Source: Roseivirga seohaensis
GTDB taxonomy: Bacteria; Bacteroidota; Bacteroidia; Cytophagales; Cyclobacteriaceae
Direction: 5' to 3'
DNA: 64,000 nucleotides
Assembly (NCBI RefSeq): GCF_001592945.1
Contig: NZ_LRPB01000034.1
Span: 309,926-373,925 of the forward strand
Shown: piece by piece, positions 43,360-51,829 of the stretch
Layout: each line of letters starts with the position of its first letter
How positions within the stretch are numbered: position 1 is the first letter of the stretch
The notes under the pieces: generated by a model
What the model saw: only the letters and a program-made list of their open reading frames with translations
Told to the model about the DNA's origin: nothing
The model's database searches: none
Made by a program: the position numbers and the translations under genes

Positions 43360-43947
43360 CTAATCTATAAAACCCCATTCATCGAGCTTATTGTATATCT
43401 CTAAACAAATCCATGCATCGGTAGCGGCATAACGGATTTGCTTTTCGGTTAGCTGTTCTACTTCCCAATTAGAAGTTTGAGCAGATTTCGAAATGCGAAT
43501 TCCCATAATCATACCTGCTAAGTTTCTGGCGCCTACATTTTCGGCACCAATATCAGCGAACTTCTTATTCAAATCTAAAAAGCCCTGTTGATTGAAAGGT
43601 TGTAAATTATTCAATAGGTTGAAATCGTCTTCCAAACCAATTCCAACTTTGGTAATATTAGGGTTCTCCATAAAATCAACAATACAAGGCAAAAGCCCTG
43701 AATGTAATATTCTAAGCAGATATACTTTTTCTGGTGTTCCGATTTGAATAAGAGAAATTCTACGAATCTGCCCTTTTTTAAAGGTAGGCTTGGCCTCTGT
43801 ATCAAAGCCTACTACATCAAACTGATTAATTTCATCCATTGCCTGTTGAATGGATTCTTTTGTATTTGCAATGACCACTTTTCCTTTATAACCAGAAAGC
43901 GGTAATTCCATTAACTCTGCCTTGGTTATTGATTTGGTAAAACTCAT
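43360..43947 (-). CDS. DEDDy 3'-5' exonuclease (RNase D/WRN-like)
   Basis: 195 residues. The four acidic positions and Tyr are visible: GFDTEAKPTF (Asp, Glu), VGIGLEDDFNLL (Asp) and YAATDAWICLEIY (Tyr, Asp). This single-domain exonuclease trims DNA or RNA ends. Its start overlaps the stop of nhaC by four bases (ATGA), so it is translationally coupled to a sodium/proton antiporter, an unexpected pairing. Confidence 0.88.
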   Translation of the reverse strand: MSFTKSITKAELMELPLSGYKGKVVIANTKESIQQAMDEINQFDVVGFDTEAKPTFKKGQIRRISLIQIGTPEKVYLLRILHSGLLPCIVDFMENPNITKVGIGLEDDFNLLNNLQPFNQQGFLDLNKKFADIGAENVGARNLAGMIMGIRISKSAQTSNWEVEQLTEKQIRYAATDAWICLEIYNKLDEWGFID

Positions 43948-45422
43948 TCGGCTGCTAGTTCTTCTTCGGTCTCTTCAACTTTTGAAGGATCTATTTTTTT
44001 GATTTTAATATTGAGGTAAGCAAAAGCTATTGTCATCAGCGGACTTATTAAATTGAAGAAAGCGTAAGGTATATAAGCCCCGGTAGCTACACCCAATACG
44101 CTTGAATGGTAAGCTCCACAGGTGTTCCAAGGAATAAGTACCGAAGTTACCGTACCCGAATCTTCTAAAGTTCTTGAAAGGTTTTCTGGTGCAAGCCCCT
44201 TTTGCTTATAAATATCAGCATACATTCTACCAGGCACTACAATCGCTAAATACTGATCTGATGCTGTACCGTTAAAGAAAATGGTAGTTCCAGCTGTAGC
44301 GGTAACCAATGAACCCGTAGAACTTACTTTCGAAATTACTGCAGCTGCAATTCGTTTTAATAAACCCGTTCTTTCCATTACTCCTCCAAAAATCATGGCT
44401 GAAACAATTAACCAAACGGTGTTGAGCATTCCGGCCATACCACCAGAAGTTAATAATTCGTCTACCATTGCATTACCTGTAACCACACTAATATCTCCGT
44501 AAAGCGATTTCATAATACCTACAAAAGTAACTTCCCAATTAGCACCTTCCCATCCTGCAACCGATGTAACTACTTCGGGTTGAAAAATCAACGCAAAAAT
44601 AGCGCCCAACAGCGCGCCAATTAGAATGGCCGGAATGGCTGGCATTTTCTTTAGAATCATTACGATTACAGCCAAAGGCACTAAAAATAACCATCCGTTA
44701 ATATTAAAACGTGAAGAAATGGCCGTTAGAATCTCACCCGTTTCGTTTATTTCTCCACTTGCAGAACTGGTAAAACCTAAAATCAAAAACAGGATTAATG
44801 CAATGATAATTGACGGCACGGTAGTTAATGTCATGTACCTGATATGGGTAAATAAATCCGTTCCTGCCATTGCTGGAGCTAAATTGGTAGTATCTGATAA
44901 TGGCGACATTTTATCTCCAAAATAGGCACCTGAAAGAATCGCTCCGGCAACCATACCCTCATTCAAGCCCAAGGCCTGACCTATTCCAATTAGTGCAATA
45001 CCAACAGTAGCTGCGGTGGTCCAAGAACTACCAGTGGCCATTGAAACAACAGCACAAATAACACAAGCAGCAAAAAGAAAAATGGTGGGATTAAGGATTT
45101 GTAAACCATAGTATATCATGGCGGGTACAATTCCACTTAGCAACCAAGTTCCGGCCAAACAGCCAATCAAAAGTAAAATGATGATGGAAGCCATGGCAGA
45201 ACTGATACTTTTCACAATTCCACTTTGAATAGTGTCCCATTTATATCCCAACTTAAGCGCCACCAAAGTAGCTACCCCAGCCGAAAGAATTAGAATTATT
45301 TGGTTTGAGCCATCAAGAGAGGAATCTCCAAAGATTCTAACATTGATAAAAAGGGCTACTACTAAAAAGATAATTGGTATAAAAGCCTGAAAAAGAGTAG
45401 GCTTACTTTGAGTATTCGTCAT
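43944..45422 (-). CDS. NhaC family Na+/H+ antiporter
   Basis: 492 residues, about eleven to twelve helices. Motifs GSSWTTAATVGIALIGIGQALG, GAYFGDKMSPLSDTTNLAPA and the late ASDQYLAIVVPGRMYAD with GTVTSVLIPWNTCGAY fit NhaC. It exchanges sodium for protons across the inner membrane, in keeping with a marine habitat. The stop is coupled to the exonuclease gene. Confidence 0.92.
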   Translation of the reverse strand: MTNTQSKPTLFQAFIPIIFLVVALFINVRIFGDSSLDGSNQIILILSAGVATLVALKLGYKWDTIQSGIVKSISSAMASIIILLLIGCLAGTWLLSGIVPAMIYYGLQILNPTIFLFAACVICAVVSMATGSSWTTAATVGIALIGIGQALGLNEGMVAGAILSGAYFGDKMSPLSDTTNLAPAMAGTDLFTHIRYMTLTTVPSIIIALILFLILGFTSSASGEINETGEILTAISSRFNINGWLFLVPLAVIVMILKKMPAIPAILIGALLGAIFALIFQPEVVTSVAGWEGANWEVTFVGIMKSLYGDISVVTGNAMVDELLTSGGMAGMLNTVWLIVSAMIFGGVMERTGLLKRIAAAVISKVSSTGSLVTATAGTTIFFNGTASDQYLAIVVPGRMYADIYKQKGLAPENLSRTLEDSGTVTSVLIPWNTCGAYHSSVLGVATGAYIPYAFFNLISPLMTIAFAYLNIKIKKIDPSKVEETEEELAAE

Positions 45423-45463
45423 AGTTCTTTTGAAGTCAGGATTTGAAGATAAGAAGATTTATT

Positions 45464-46579
45464 TTATTCGAGCATTAGAGATGCTAAACGCTGTCCAACT
45501 TTGCTTCCAACGGCAACTCCCATACCTCCTAGCCTAACTCCCAAAACAATATTTTCGCTGTATTTTTTAACGATAGGTTGTTTTGTTTTACCAAAAGCCA
45601 TAATGCCTGCCCAAGCCATATCTACCTCAAAATTTTGGTTGGGAAGAATAATGTTCTTCAAATCTGATTTTAGTTTATCCAAGATCAGTTCCCGTACCTC
45701 AAACTCTGTACTTTCTTCCCCCTCAATATCTAAGTTTCTTCCTCCTCCAAAAATGATTCGATCTTCATAATTACGGAAATAATAATAGCCTTCTTCGTAA
45801 TGAAAAGTACCTTTAAATGGAAGATTAACTATTGGCTTTGTTACCAAAACCACCCCTCTACCCGGTTTTAGTTCTGTTTCTGGCAATAATTTTCGGGTAA
45901 ATGCATTGCTACAAATGGCCAGTTTTCTGGCTTTAAAACTTGCTTGGGGTGTATTAACGGTTACGCATTCTGAAGTTTCTTCAAAAGAAAGCACTTCACA
46001 ATTAGTAAACACTTTAATGCCCAATTGTTGTGCGAAACTTTCGAGGGATTTCATCATTTTACCGGTGTCGATTTGCGCCTCCAATGGGTTTTCAATTAGG
46101 GATTTAACATGAGTCTGGTTAAAACCAAAAGTTTTGATCAGGTCATATCTTTCCGAATAGACCTTCCTATTAAAAATTGGCTTTAATAAATGATTTACTT
46201 TTTCAATAGCGTCTAAAGCCAATAAATCATCTTGAAAGAGCAATTCATAGCCACCGTAATTTTTGAAGCCAATATTATCATCGCCTAAGCGCGAACGAAG
46301 AAGCTCGAGCCCCTTCCAGCGAAACTCAACAAGTTCTTGTACCTCTGCTTCTGTCATTCCCTTCAAGTCATTCATAATCTCAGTAAGGCTACCAAAACAG
46401 GCAAAACCAGCATTTTTGGTGCTTGCGCCAGTCGGGAAAGTACCCCGTTCTAAAATAGCTACCGACTGCCTCGGGAATTCTTCTTTTATGGCCACAGCTG
46501 TGGAAAGCCCTACTATTCCCCCTCCTATTATTATATGATCGAAATTTATAAATGATTCTCTTTCCCAAAAACTGAGCAT
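45464..46579 (-). CDS. FAD-dependent amino-acid oxidase-like (DAO family) oxidoreductase
   Basis: 371 residues. FAD site HIIIGGGIVGLSTAVAIKE (about 15-33), then ERGTFPTGASTKNAGFACFG and the C-terminal YSENIVLGVRLGGMGVAVG. The family includes D-amino-acid and glycine oxidases and hydroxyacid oxidases; substrate not readable. Divergent from the DUF4442 gene at 46630; 41 bases separate its stop from nhaC on the same strand. Confidence 0.88.
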   Translation of the reverse strand: MLSFWERESFINFDHIIIGGGIVGLSTAVAIKEEFPRQSVAILERGTFPTGASTKNAGFACFGSLTEIMNDLKGMTEAEVQELVEFRWKGLELLRSRLGDDNIGFKNYGGYELLFQDDLLALDAIEKVNHLLKPIFNRKVYSERYDLIKTFGFNQTHVKSLIENPLEAQIDTGKMMKSLESFAQQLGIKVFTNCEVLSFEETSECVTVNTPQASFKARKLAICSNAFTRKLLPETELKPGRGVVLVTKPIVNLPFKGTFHYEEGYYYFRNYEDRIIFGGGRNLDIEGEESTEFEVRELILDKLKSDLKNIILPNQNFEVDMAWAGIMAFGKTKQPIVKKYSENIVLGVRLGGMGVAVGSKVGQRLASLMLE

Positions 46580-46629
46580 ATTCTATGTATTTAAAGAAAC
46601 TTGCCTAAATTAATTGAAAAATGTAAACC

Positions 46630-47139
46630 ATGTTCGATCCCGCCCAACTCTTAGAAAAAGCAAAAAATTCAAAACGTCATTTATCACTTCTTAATTGGGG
46701 GCTTGCCCGAATGATTCCTTTCAACAAACCTCATGGAATTAAGATCGTATCTATTGGCGATAAATCTGTTAAAACTCTATTCCCCTACAAGCGAAGCAAC
46801 TTCAATCATATTAAAGGTTTACACGCTTGCGGCTTAGCTACTGTATCTGAATTTACAACAGGTATTGTTTTACTTTCCACCTTAGATGCCAAACAATACC
46901 GAATTATTATGCAGAAAATGGAAATGAACTACCATTACCAAGGTAAAATGGATTCGTTTGCTGAATTTTCTGTAACCGATGAGTGGCTCGAGAATGAAGT
47001 AATTGCCCCTTTAAAAACTCAAGAATCTATAGTAGTCAATTGCGAAGTAAAAACACACGACAGCGAGGGAAACCATTTAACCACGGGCAATATCTATTGG
47101 CAAATTAAAGCATGGAATAAGGTTAGAACAAAAGCTTAA
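46630..47139 (+). CDS. DUF4442 hotdog-fold protein, copy 2
   Basis: 169 residues, same family as the gene at 40557 by fold and motif (KSVKTLFPYKRSNFNHIKGLHACGLATVSEFTTGIVLL), but with little direct identity, so an old paralogue. Probable acyl-CoA thioesterase or a relative; untested. Single-gene unit. Confidence 0.75.
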   Translation: MFDPAQLLEKAKNSKRHLSLLNWGLARMIPFNKPHGIKIVSIGDKSVKTLFPYKRSNFNHIKGLHACGLATVSEFTTGIVLLSTLDAKQYRIIMQKMEMNYHYQGKMDSFAEFSVTDEWLENEVIAPLKTQESIVVNCEVKTHDSEGNHLTTGNIYWQIKAWNKVRTKA

Positions 47140-47213
47140 CCACTGATATAAAGGCTGTTTGTAGCATTAGTACTTTAGATTATCTTTCTCATAATAGAAT
47201 TATGTCAAACCTT

Positions 47214-48365
47214 ATGAAAAAGATATTCCTTGCCTTATTGGTAGCCACTGTTGTTGCCTCCTGTAAATCCCCAAACACATCCAACGAAGCTGGTTTTATC
47301 ACTTTATTAGGAAATGACACTTTAGCGGTAGAGTCATTCAGCAAGTCGGAGGGTTACTTTACAGCCAAAGTGGTGCTGCGTTCACCTAGCATTTCTTTAA
47401 GAAAATACGATCTAACTTTTGCAAATGGCGACTTTTCAACTTTAGAAGTCACGGACTACGATCCTACTCAAGGCTTTAATGGCGCTGGAACTTTGGTTCA
47501 AAGAATGACCAGACTGCAAGACAGTCTTCGAGTAGAATCAGAAAGTAGAGATGGTACATCGGTCAGAACAGTAGCATTCGAAAAAGACATGCTTCCGTTT
47601 ATAGATATGGTACACTGGCCTTACAACTTAGCTTTTAATAAAGCAGTTCAAAGTCCTAACGACAGTATTAATCAGAGACTTTGGACTGGAAGAGGCTTTT
47701 CTACTTTTATAATCGCCAAAGAAGGAAGTGACAGCCTTACAATCCGCCACCCTTCTAGAGGTGTTATGGGCGTTGATATTCATGAAAATGGAGACATTCA
47801 ATTGTTAGATGCCGGGCTTACTACTAGAAAACTGAAAGTTCATAGAGTTAATACTGTAGACATAAATAAGGTTGCGGCCTCTTTTGCTGAAGCTGACAAA
47901 AATGGAAAAACCTTTGGCGAACTTTCTGGAGCTCCAGAAGAACACTTTGAATTTAAAGGTGCTGAATTTGATATATCTTATGGTTCGCCACAAAAACGAG
48001 GCAGAGAAATATTCGGAGGAATTGTTCCTTGGGGACAACTTTGGAGAACTGGCGCCAACAGAGCCACGCACTTTAAGACCTCTAAAAACCTTAAAATTGG
48101 TGATCTAAATGTGCCTGCAGGCGAATATACCTTTTTTACTATCCCAGAGCCCGATGGCGGAACCTTGATTATCAACAAGCAGACAGGTCAAAATGGACAG
48201 TCATATAACCAAGATCGTGATTTGGGGCGAGTTCCAATGCAGATCAATCAGCAAAAAGAGGTTACAGAACCCTTTACTATTAAATTAGAAGAATCAGAAA
48301 ATGGGGGAGTAATTAAGTTAATATGGGATCAAACAGTGTTCTCCATCGATTTTGTCATTCTCTGA
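47214..48365 (+). CDS. DUF2911 lipoprotein
   Basis: 383 residues from the ATG at 47214 (the ATG at 47202 is four codons earlier). Lipobox VVASC (Cys about 16). The N-terminal 200 residues are a beta-rich domain I do not recognise; the C-terminal part from about 245 is DUF2911 (GSPQKRGREIFGGIVPWG, LWRTGANRATHFKTS, LNVPAGEYTFFTIP). Bacteroidota outer-membrane-associated family without known function. Confidence 0.85.
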   Translation: MKKIFLALLVATVVASCKSPNTSNEAGFITLLGNDTLAVESFSKSEGYFTAKVVLRSPSISLRKYDLTFANGDFSTLEVTDYDPTQGFNGAGTLVQRMTRLQDSLRVESESRDGTSVRTVAFEKDMLPFIDMVHWPYNLAFNKAVQSPNDSINQRLWTGRGFSTFIIAKEGSDSLTIRHPSRGVMGVDIHENGDIQLLDAGLTTRKLKVHRVNTVDINKVAASFAEADKNGKTFGELSGAPEEHFEFKGAEFDISYGSPQKRGREIFGGIVPWGQLWRTGANRATHFKTSKNLKIGDLNVPAGEYTFFTIPEPDGGTLIINKQTGQNGQSYNQDRDLGRVPMQINQQKEVTEPFTIKLEESENGGVIKLIWDQTVFSIDFVIL

Positions 48366-48637
48366 TAACTAGCGAGCTAAGAAATAAAAACTTAACAAAA
48401 TGCAATACTTTTTACACACACAATTTTTCGTATTTCACAAGCAAAACGAAGCTGTAAAATCAAAAAAAGTACCCTAATTCACCCTAATTAATGATTTAGT
48501 AACGCTTAGCGTTTTGGAAAAGAATAATATTCTTTGTTACTTCAAATCGGCTCTTCAACCAAAAGCGCCAATTACTAGACCTAAACACCCGTGTGATGCA
48601 ATCATTGAAGATGAATCCTTTTTTTGGAGGGTTTTTC

Positions 48638-49243
48638 ATGTTACGCAATAAAAGCCAGCGCTACAAAGTAAGCAAAAGTGATTTCTATGAAGGAAAGAAC
48701 TTTTTAGCAAACCAATCTCGACTCCTCAACCTTACTAATAACCTAAGAAACACCAACAAATTAAACACGGATAAGAGCATCCGTTTTTATGGAGTAAGCT
48801 TTGGCCAAACAACAAAAGAAGCCGTTCAGCATTTAGGCAAGCCAAACTACATTTCACGAAAGAAATCCGTATTAAAAAATCATAAGATTCTCTTCTACAG
48901 AATCACTGTTTGTAATGTTAACTGTATACTACAATTCCACTTTTTAAAAGATGAATTTTTCTTGGGCGTAATTGAAGTGAAAAACACTTCTATTCAACTC
49001 CATAAAGAAATAACAGATTTAGTGCGTAAAAAATACAATGTACAGCAAGAAGACTGGGTTGGCACTTTAGTAGATAGTGAAGATAATACACTGGAAATAC
49101 AGGAAGGGATGATACAACGAATGACTTATTTTTCGGGAAGTCTGTCCGTTCGAAATGAAATACAAGCACAAGTAGCAAAGATTCATGTCTTAAAAGAAAA
49201 GCACGGTCAGTTGAATCATGACATGATTCTGAAAATGATCTAA
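48638..49243 (+). CDS. Cytosolic protein of unknown function with strong Shine-Dalgarno
   Basis: About 201 residues from the ATG at 48638, preceded at the right distance by GGAGGG (48626-48631), which is unusual in this SD-poor genome; starts at 48596 and 48611 are also in frame. No signal or membrane segment. The protein is basic at first, with a central beta-rich part (FYRITVCNVNCILQFHFLKDEFFLGVIEV). No family recognised. Confidence 0.55.
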   Translation: MLRNKSQRYKVSKSDFYEGKNFLANQSRLLNLTNNLRNTNKLNTDKSIRFYGVSFGQTTKEAVQHLGKPNYISRKKSVLKNHKILFYRITVCNVNCILQFHFLKDEFFLGVIEVKNTSIQLHKEITDLVRKKYNVQQEDWVGTLVDSEDNTLEIQEGMIQRMTYFSGSLSVRNEIQAQVAKIHVLKEKHGQLNHDMILKMI

Positions 49244-49270
49244 GAAACTTACACCTAAATACTACTCATT

Positions 49271-49302
49271 AAAAGAGCTGGGAGATTTTCTAGCTCTTTT
49301 TT
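49271..49302 (+). terminator. Intrinsic terminator
   Basis: AAAAGAGCT / AGCTCTTTT (49271-49279 with 49292-49300), then TTC-rich tail. Ends the gene at 49243. Confidence 0.8.
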
Positions 49303-49370
49303 CTTTCCCCATATTTGGGGAATGGTATTAAGCACCTATCTTTAACTTTAGGGAAAACACTTTTTTTTGA

Positions 49371-50534
49371 ATGAAAGCCAAAAAACGTAGAAGTACGCAC
49401 TGTAGTAACTGTGAGAGTGCGTTGGAAGAAAGTTATAACTTTTGCCCTACCTGCGGACAATCCAATACCGATAACAATATCACATTTTCAATTCTAATCA
49501 GGGAGTTTTTAGACAACTACCTTGGGGTAGATTCTAAGATGGCTAATAGTATTATGCCGTTTTTATTCAGCCCTGGTAAGCTCACGAATAGGTTTCAGGA
49601 TGGTAAAATTAAGCACTTTATTCATCCAGTAAGGCTTTATTTAGTACTCAGTGTATTCTACTTTTTTGTTATTTCGTACCTGCTCAGTTTCGATCTTAGA
49701 GAGCTAGGTGACGACAGTTTTAGTATTCCTGCCAGGACCGACATTGAGGAACTTCGCAATGACCCAGATTTTGCTATTCTTACGGATTCACTCAAAATAA
49801 AAGCCTTAAACGACTCGCTCGTGAAGCAATTTAGTGGTATTGGTAACTTCAATATGCTCTATGATTCACTCGTAAGTAAATACGATTCCGCTATTATAAA
49901 TAACACCCAAGTAACATTAAATGCAGTTGATCTTATTGCTTCGAACGAGAATGAACATTTTCTTGATAAAACAAACCGATGGGCTAGAGACAGGCACATG
50001 AGTGACGATGCTTTTATGGACTCTTTAATGGGAGGAAAAGGTCGTTATAAGGTTTTTAATATTACAGACACTACTAGTGGAGAAGATGCTCGACACCTTA
50101 AATCACAAGTGAGAAAGGTTTTTAAAAATGAAGAAGGTTTCAAAGGCTTTATTCTTGGCAACCTTCCTATTATGATGTTTTTGCTTATTCCGCTTTTTGC
50201 CTTAGTACTTAAAGTAGTTTACGCAAGACGTAACCACCTGTATATCAAACATATTGTACACGCGCTTCATGTACATTCTTTTGCCTACTTTATTTATGGC
50301 ATCAGTTTATTGGTGATGTTCAAGCTATTGGTCGGTCACTCCGGGTGGCAGGTCATCGTTGGAATATTAACTTTTATTGGAGTAAGTACTTATGTATATA
50401 TTTCCTTCTTAAATGTGTACAAACAGGGCTGGTTTAAAACCCTAGTTAAGTTTAACATTGTAGGCTTTATTTACATTATACTCTTACAGATTTTCTTCAG
50501 CTTCGAAATCTTTATGAGCTTTTGGTACTATTAA
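49371..50534 (+). CDS. DUF3667 membrane protein with zinc ribbon
   Basis: 387 residues. The N terminus is a four-cysteine zinc ribbon (HCSNC about 11, FCPTCGQ about 25), followed by the DUF3667 signature SPGKLTNRFQDGKIKHFIHPVRLYLVLSVFYFF and a long soluble loop (about 110-260), then four membrane segments. A widespread Bacteroidota family without known function. Its stop overlaps the end of hemL by four bases in convergent orientation. Confidence 0.85.
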   Translation: MKAKKRRSTHCSNCESALEESYNFCPTCGQSNTDNNITFSILIREFLDNYLGVDSKMANSIMPFLFSPGKLTNRFQDGKIKHFIHPVRLYLVLSVFYFFVISYLLSFDLRELGDDSFSIPARTDIEELRNDPDFAILTDSLKIKALNDSLVKQFSGIGNFNMLYDSLVSKYDSAIINNTQVTLNAVDLIASNENEHFLDKTNRWARDRHMSDDAFMDSLMGGKGRYKVFNITDTTSGEDARHLKSQVRKVFKNEEGFKGFILGNLPIMMFLLIPLFALVLKVVYARRNHLYIKHIVHALHVHSFAYFIYGISLLVMFKLLVGHSGWQVIVGILTFIGVSTYVYISFLNVYKQGWFKTLVKFNIVGFIYIILLQIFFSFEIFMSFWYY

Positions 50535-51823
50535 TGAATAGCTTTTAATGACTTGTAGTTGGCTTCAATAATTTTATCGGCTAATTCTTCGGTAATTGAA
50601 TCAGAAATAAAGAGTGTTTCGAACTGAGATGGAGCCAAATAAACGCCATTATTGAGCATCTCTCTAAAGTATTTACCAAACATAGTCGTATCACAAGTTT
50701 TAGCAGAATCAAAGTCGGTAACCTTCTGATCTGTAAAGAAAATACTGATCATGGACCCAATTCGATTCATAGTATATGGCAACCCTAACTCATCAAGATT
50801 CTTCTGAAAACCGTCTTCTATTCGCTGAGTAATTTTTGCCAAACGATCATATAAACCACTCTCATTCTTAATGAGATTTAGCATAGCTAAGCCAGCAGCC
50901 ATTGCCACGGGATTTCCTGAAAGTGTTCCAGCTTGGTAAACTGGTCCTACTGGAGAAACAAAATCCATTATTTCTTTTTTACCACCATAAGCCCCCACTG
51001 GCATTCCACCACCAATAATTTTCCCTAAAGTGGTTAAATCAGCTTGTACATCAAAAACACCTTGTGCTCCTGACTTTGACAAACGGAAGCCCGTCATTAC
51101 TTCATCAAAAATGAGTATGATTCCATACTGGTCGCACAATGTTCTTAAACCTTGTAAGTAACCTTCTTTAGGTAGAATACAACCCATGTTTCCAGCCACT
51201 GGCTCAAGAATTATTGCCGCCACTTCATTCCCTACTGTATGTAGTAAATCTTTGACCTTCTCGAGGTCGTTAAAAGGAAGGGTAAGGGTATCTGCAGCGG
51301 TTCCCTTAGTTACTCCCGGACTATCTGGCGCTCCCATCGTCATTGCTCCAGAACCTGCCGCAATCAAAAATGAGTCACCGTGTCCGTGATAACAGCCTTC
51401 GAATTTAATTATCTTATCTCTGCCCGTATACCCTCTTGCTAATCGCACAGCAGACATGGTAGCTTCGGTACCAGAATTCACCATTCGTACTTTTTCAATG
51501 GAAGGAAACATACTGCAAATCATTTCCGCCATTTCTATTTCAGCGTTAGTAGGCCCGCCAAAAGAAAGCGATCCTTTCACTGCTTCAATTACAGCTAACT
51601 CAATTTTATCATTGGCATGCCCAAAAAGCATTGGCCCCCAAGAATTAATAAGCTCAATAAAAGCGTTATCATCCTCATCGTACATAAACGCTCCTTTTGC
51701 TTTTTTAATAAAAAGCGGATTCCCTCCTACAGATTTAAAAGCACGAACTGGAGAATTTACACCACCTGGAATAGATTTTTGAGCTTGGTCAAATAGCTTT
51801 TGACTGCGAGAAGAGTTGAGCAT
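50531..51823 (-). CDS. hemL: Glutamate-1-semialdehyde 2,1-aminomutase
   Basis: 430 residues, the standard length. PLP motif ADLTTLGKIIGGGMPVGAYGG (Lys about 265) with NSGTEATMSAVRLARGYTGR and GCYHGHGDSFL. It makes 5-aminolevulinate for haem by the C5 pathway. Followed 6 bases later by the TPR/periplasmic-binding protein gene, and the 3' end overlaps the convergent DUF3667 gene. Confidence 0.97.
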   Translation of the reverse strand: MLNSSRSQKLFDQAQKSIPGGVNSPVRAFKSVGGNPLFIKKAKGAFMYDEDDNAFIELINSWGPMLFGHANDKIELAVIEAVKGSLSFGGPTNAEIEMAEMICSMFPSIEKVRMVNSGTEATMSAVRLARGYTGRDKIIKFEGCYHGHGDSFLIAAGSGAMTMGAPDSPGVTKGTAADTLTLPFNDLEKVKDLLHTVGNEVAAIILEPVAGNMGCILPKEGYLQGLRTLCDQYGIILIFDEVMTGFRLSKSGAQGVFDVQADLTTLGKIIGGGMPVGAYGGKKEIMDFVSPVGPVYQAGTLSGNPVAMAAGLAMLNLIKNESGLYDRLAKITQRIEDGFQKNLDELGLPYTMNRIGSMISIFFTDQKVTDFDSAKTCDTTMFGKYFREMLNNGVYLAPSQFETLFISDSITEELADKIIEANYKSLKAIH

Positions 51824-51829
51824 GAGAAA

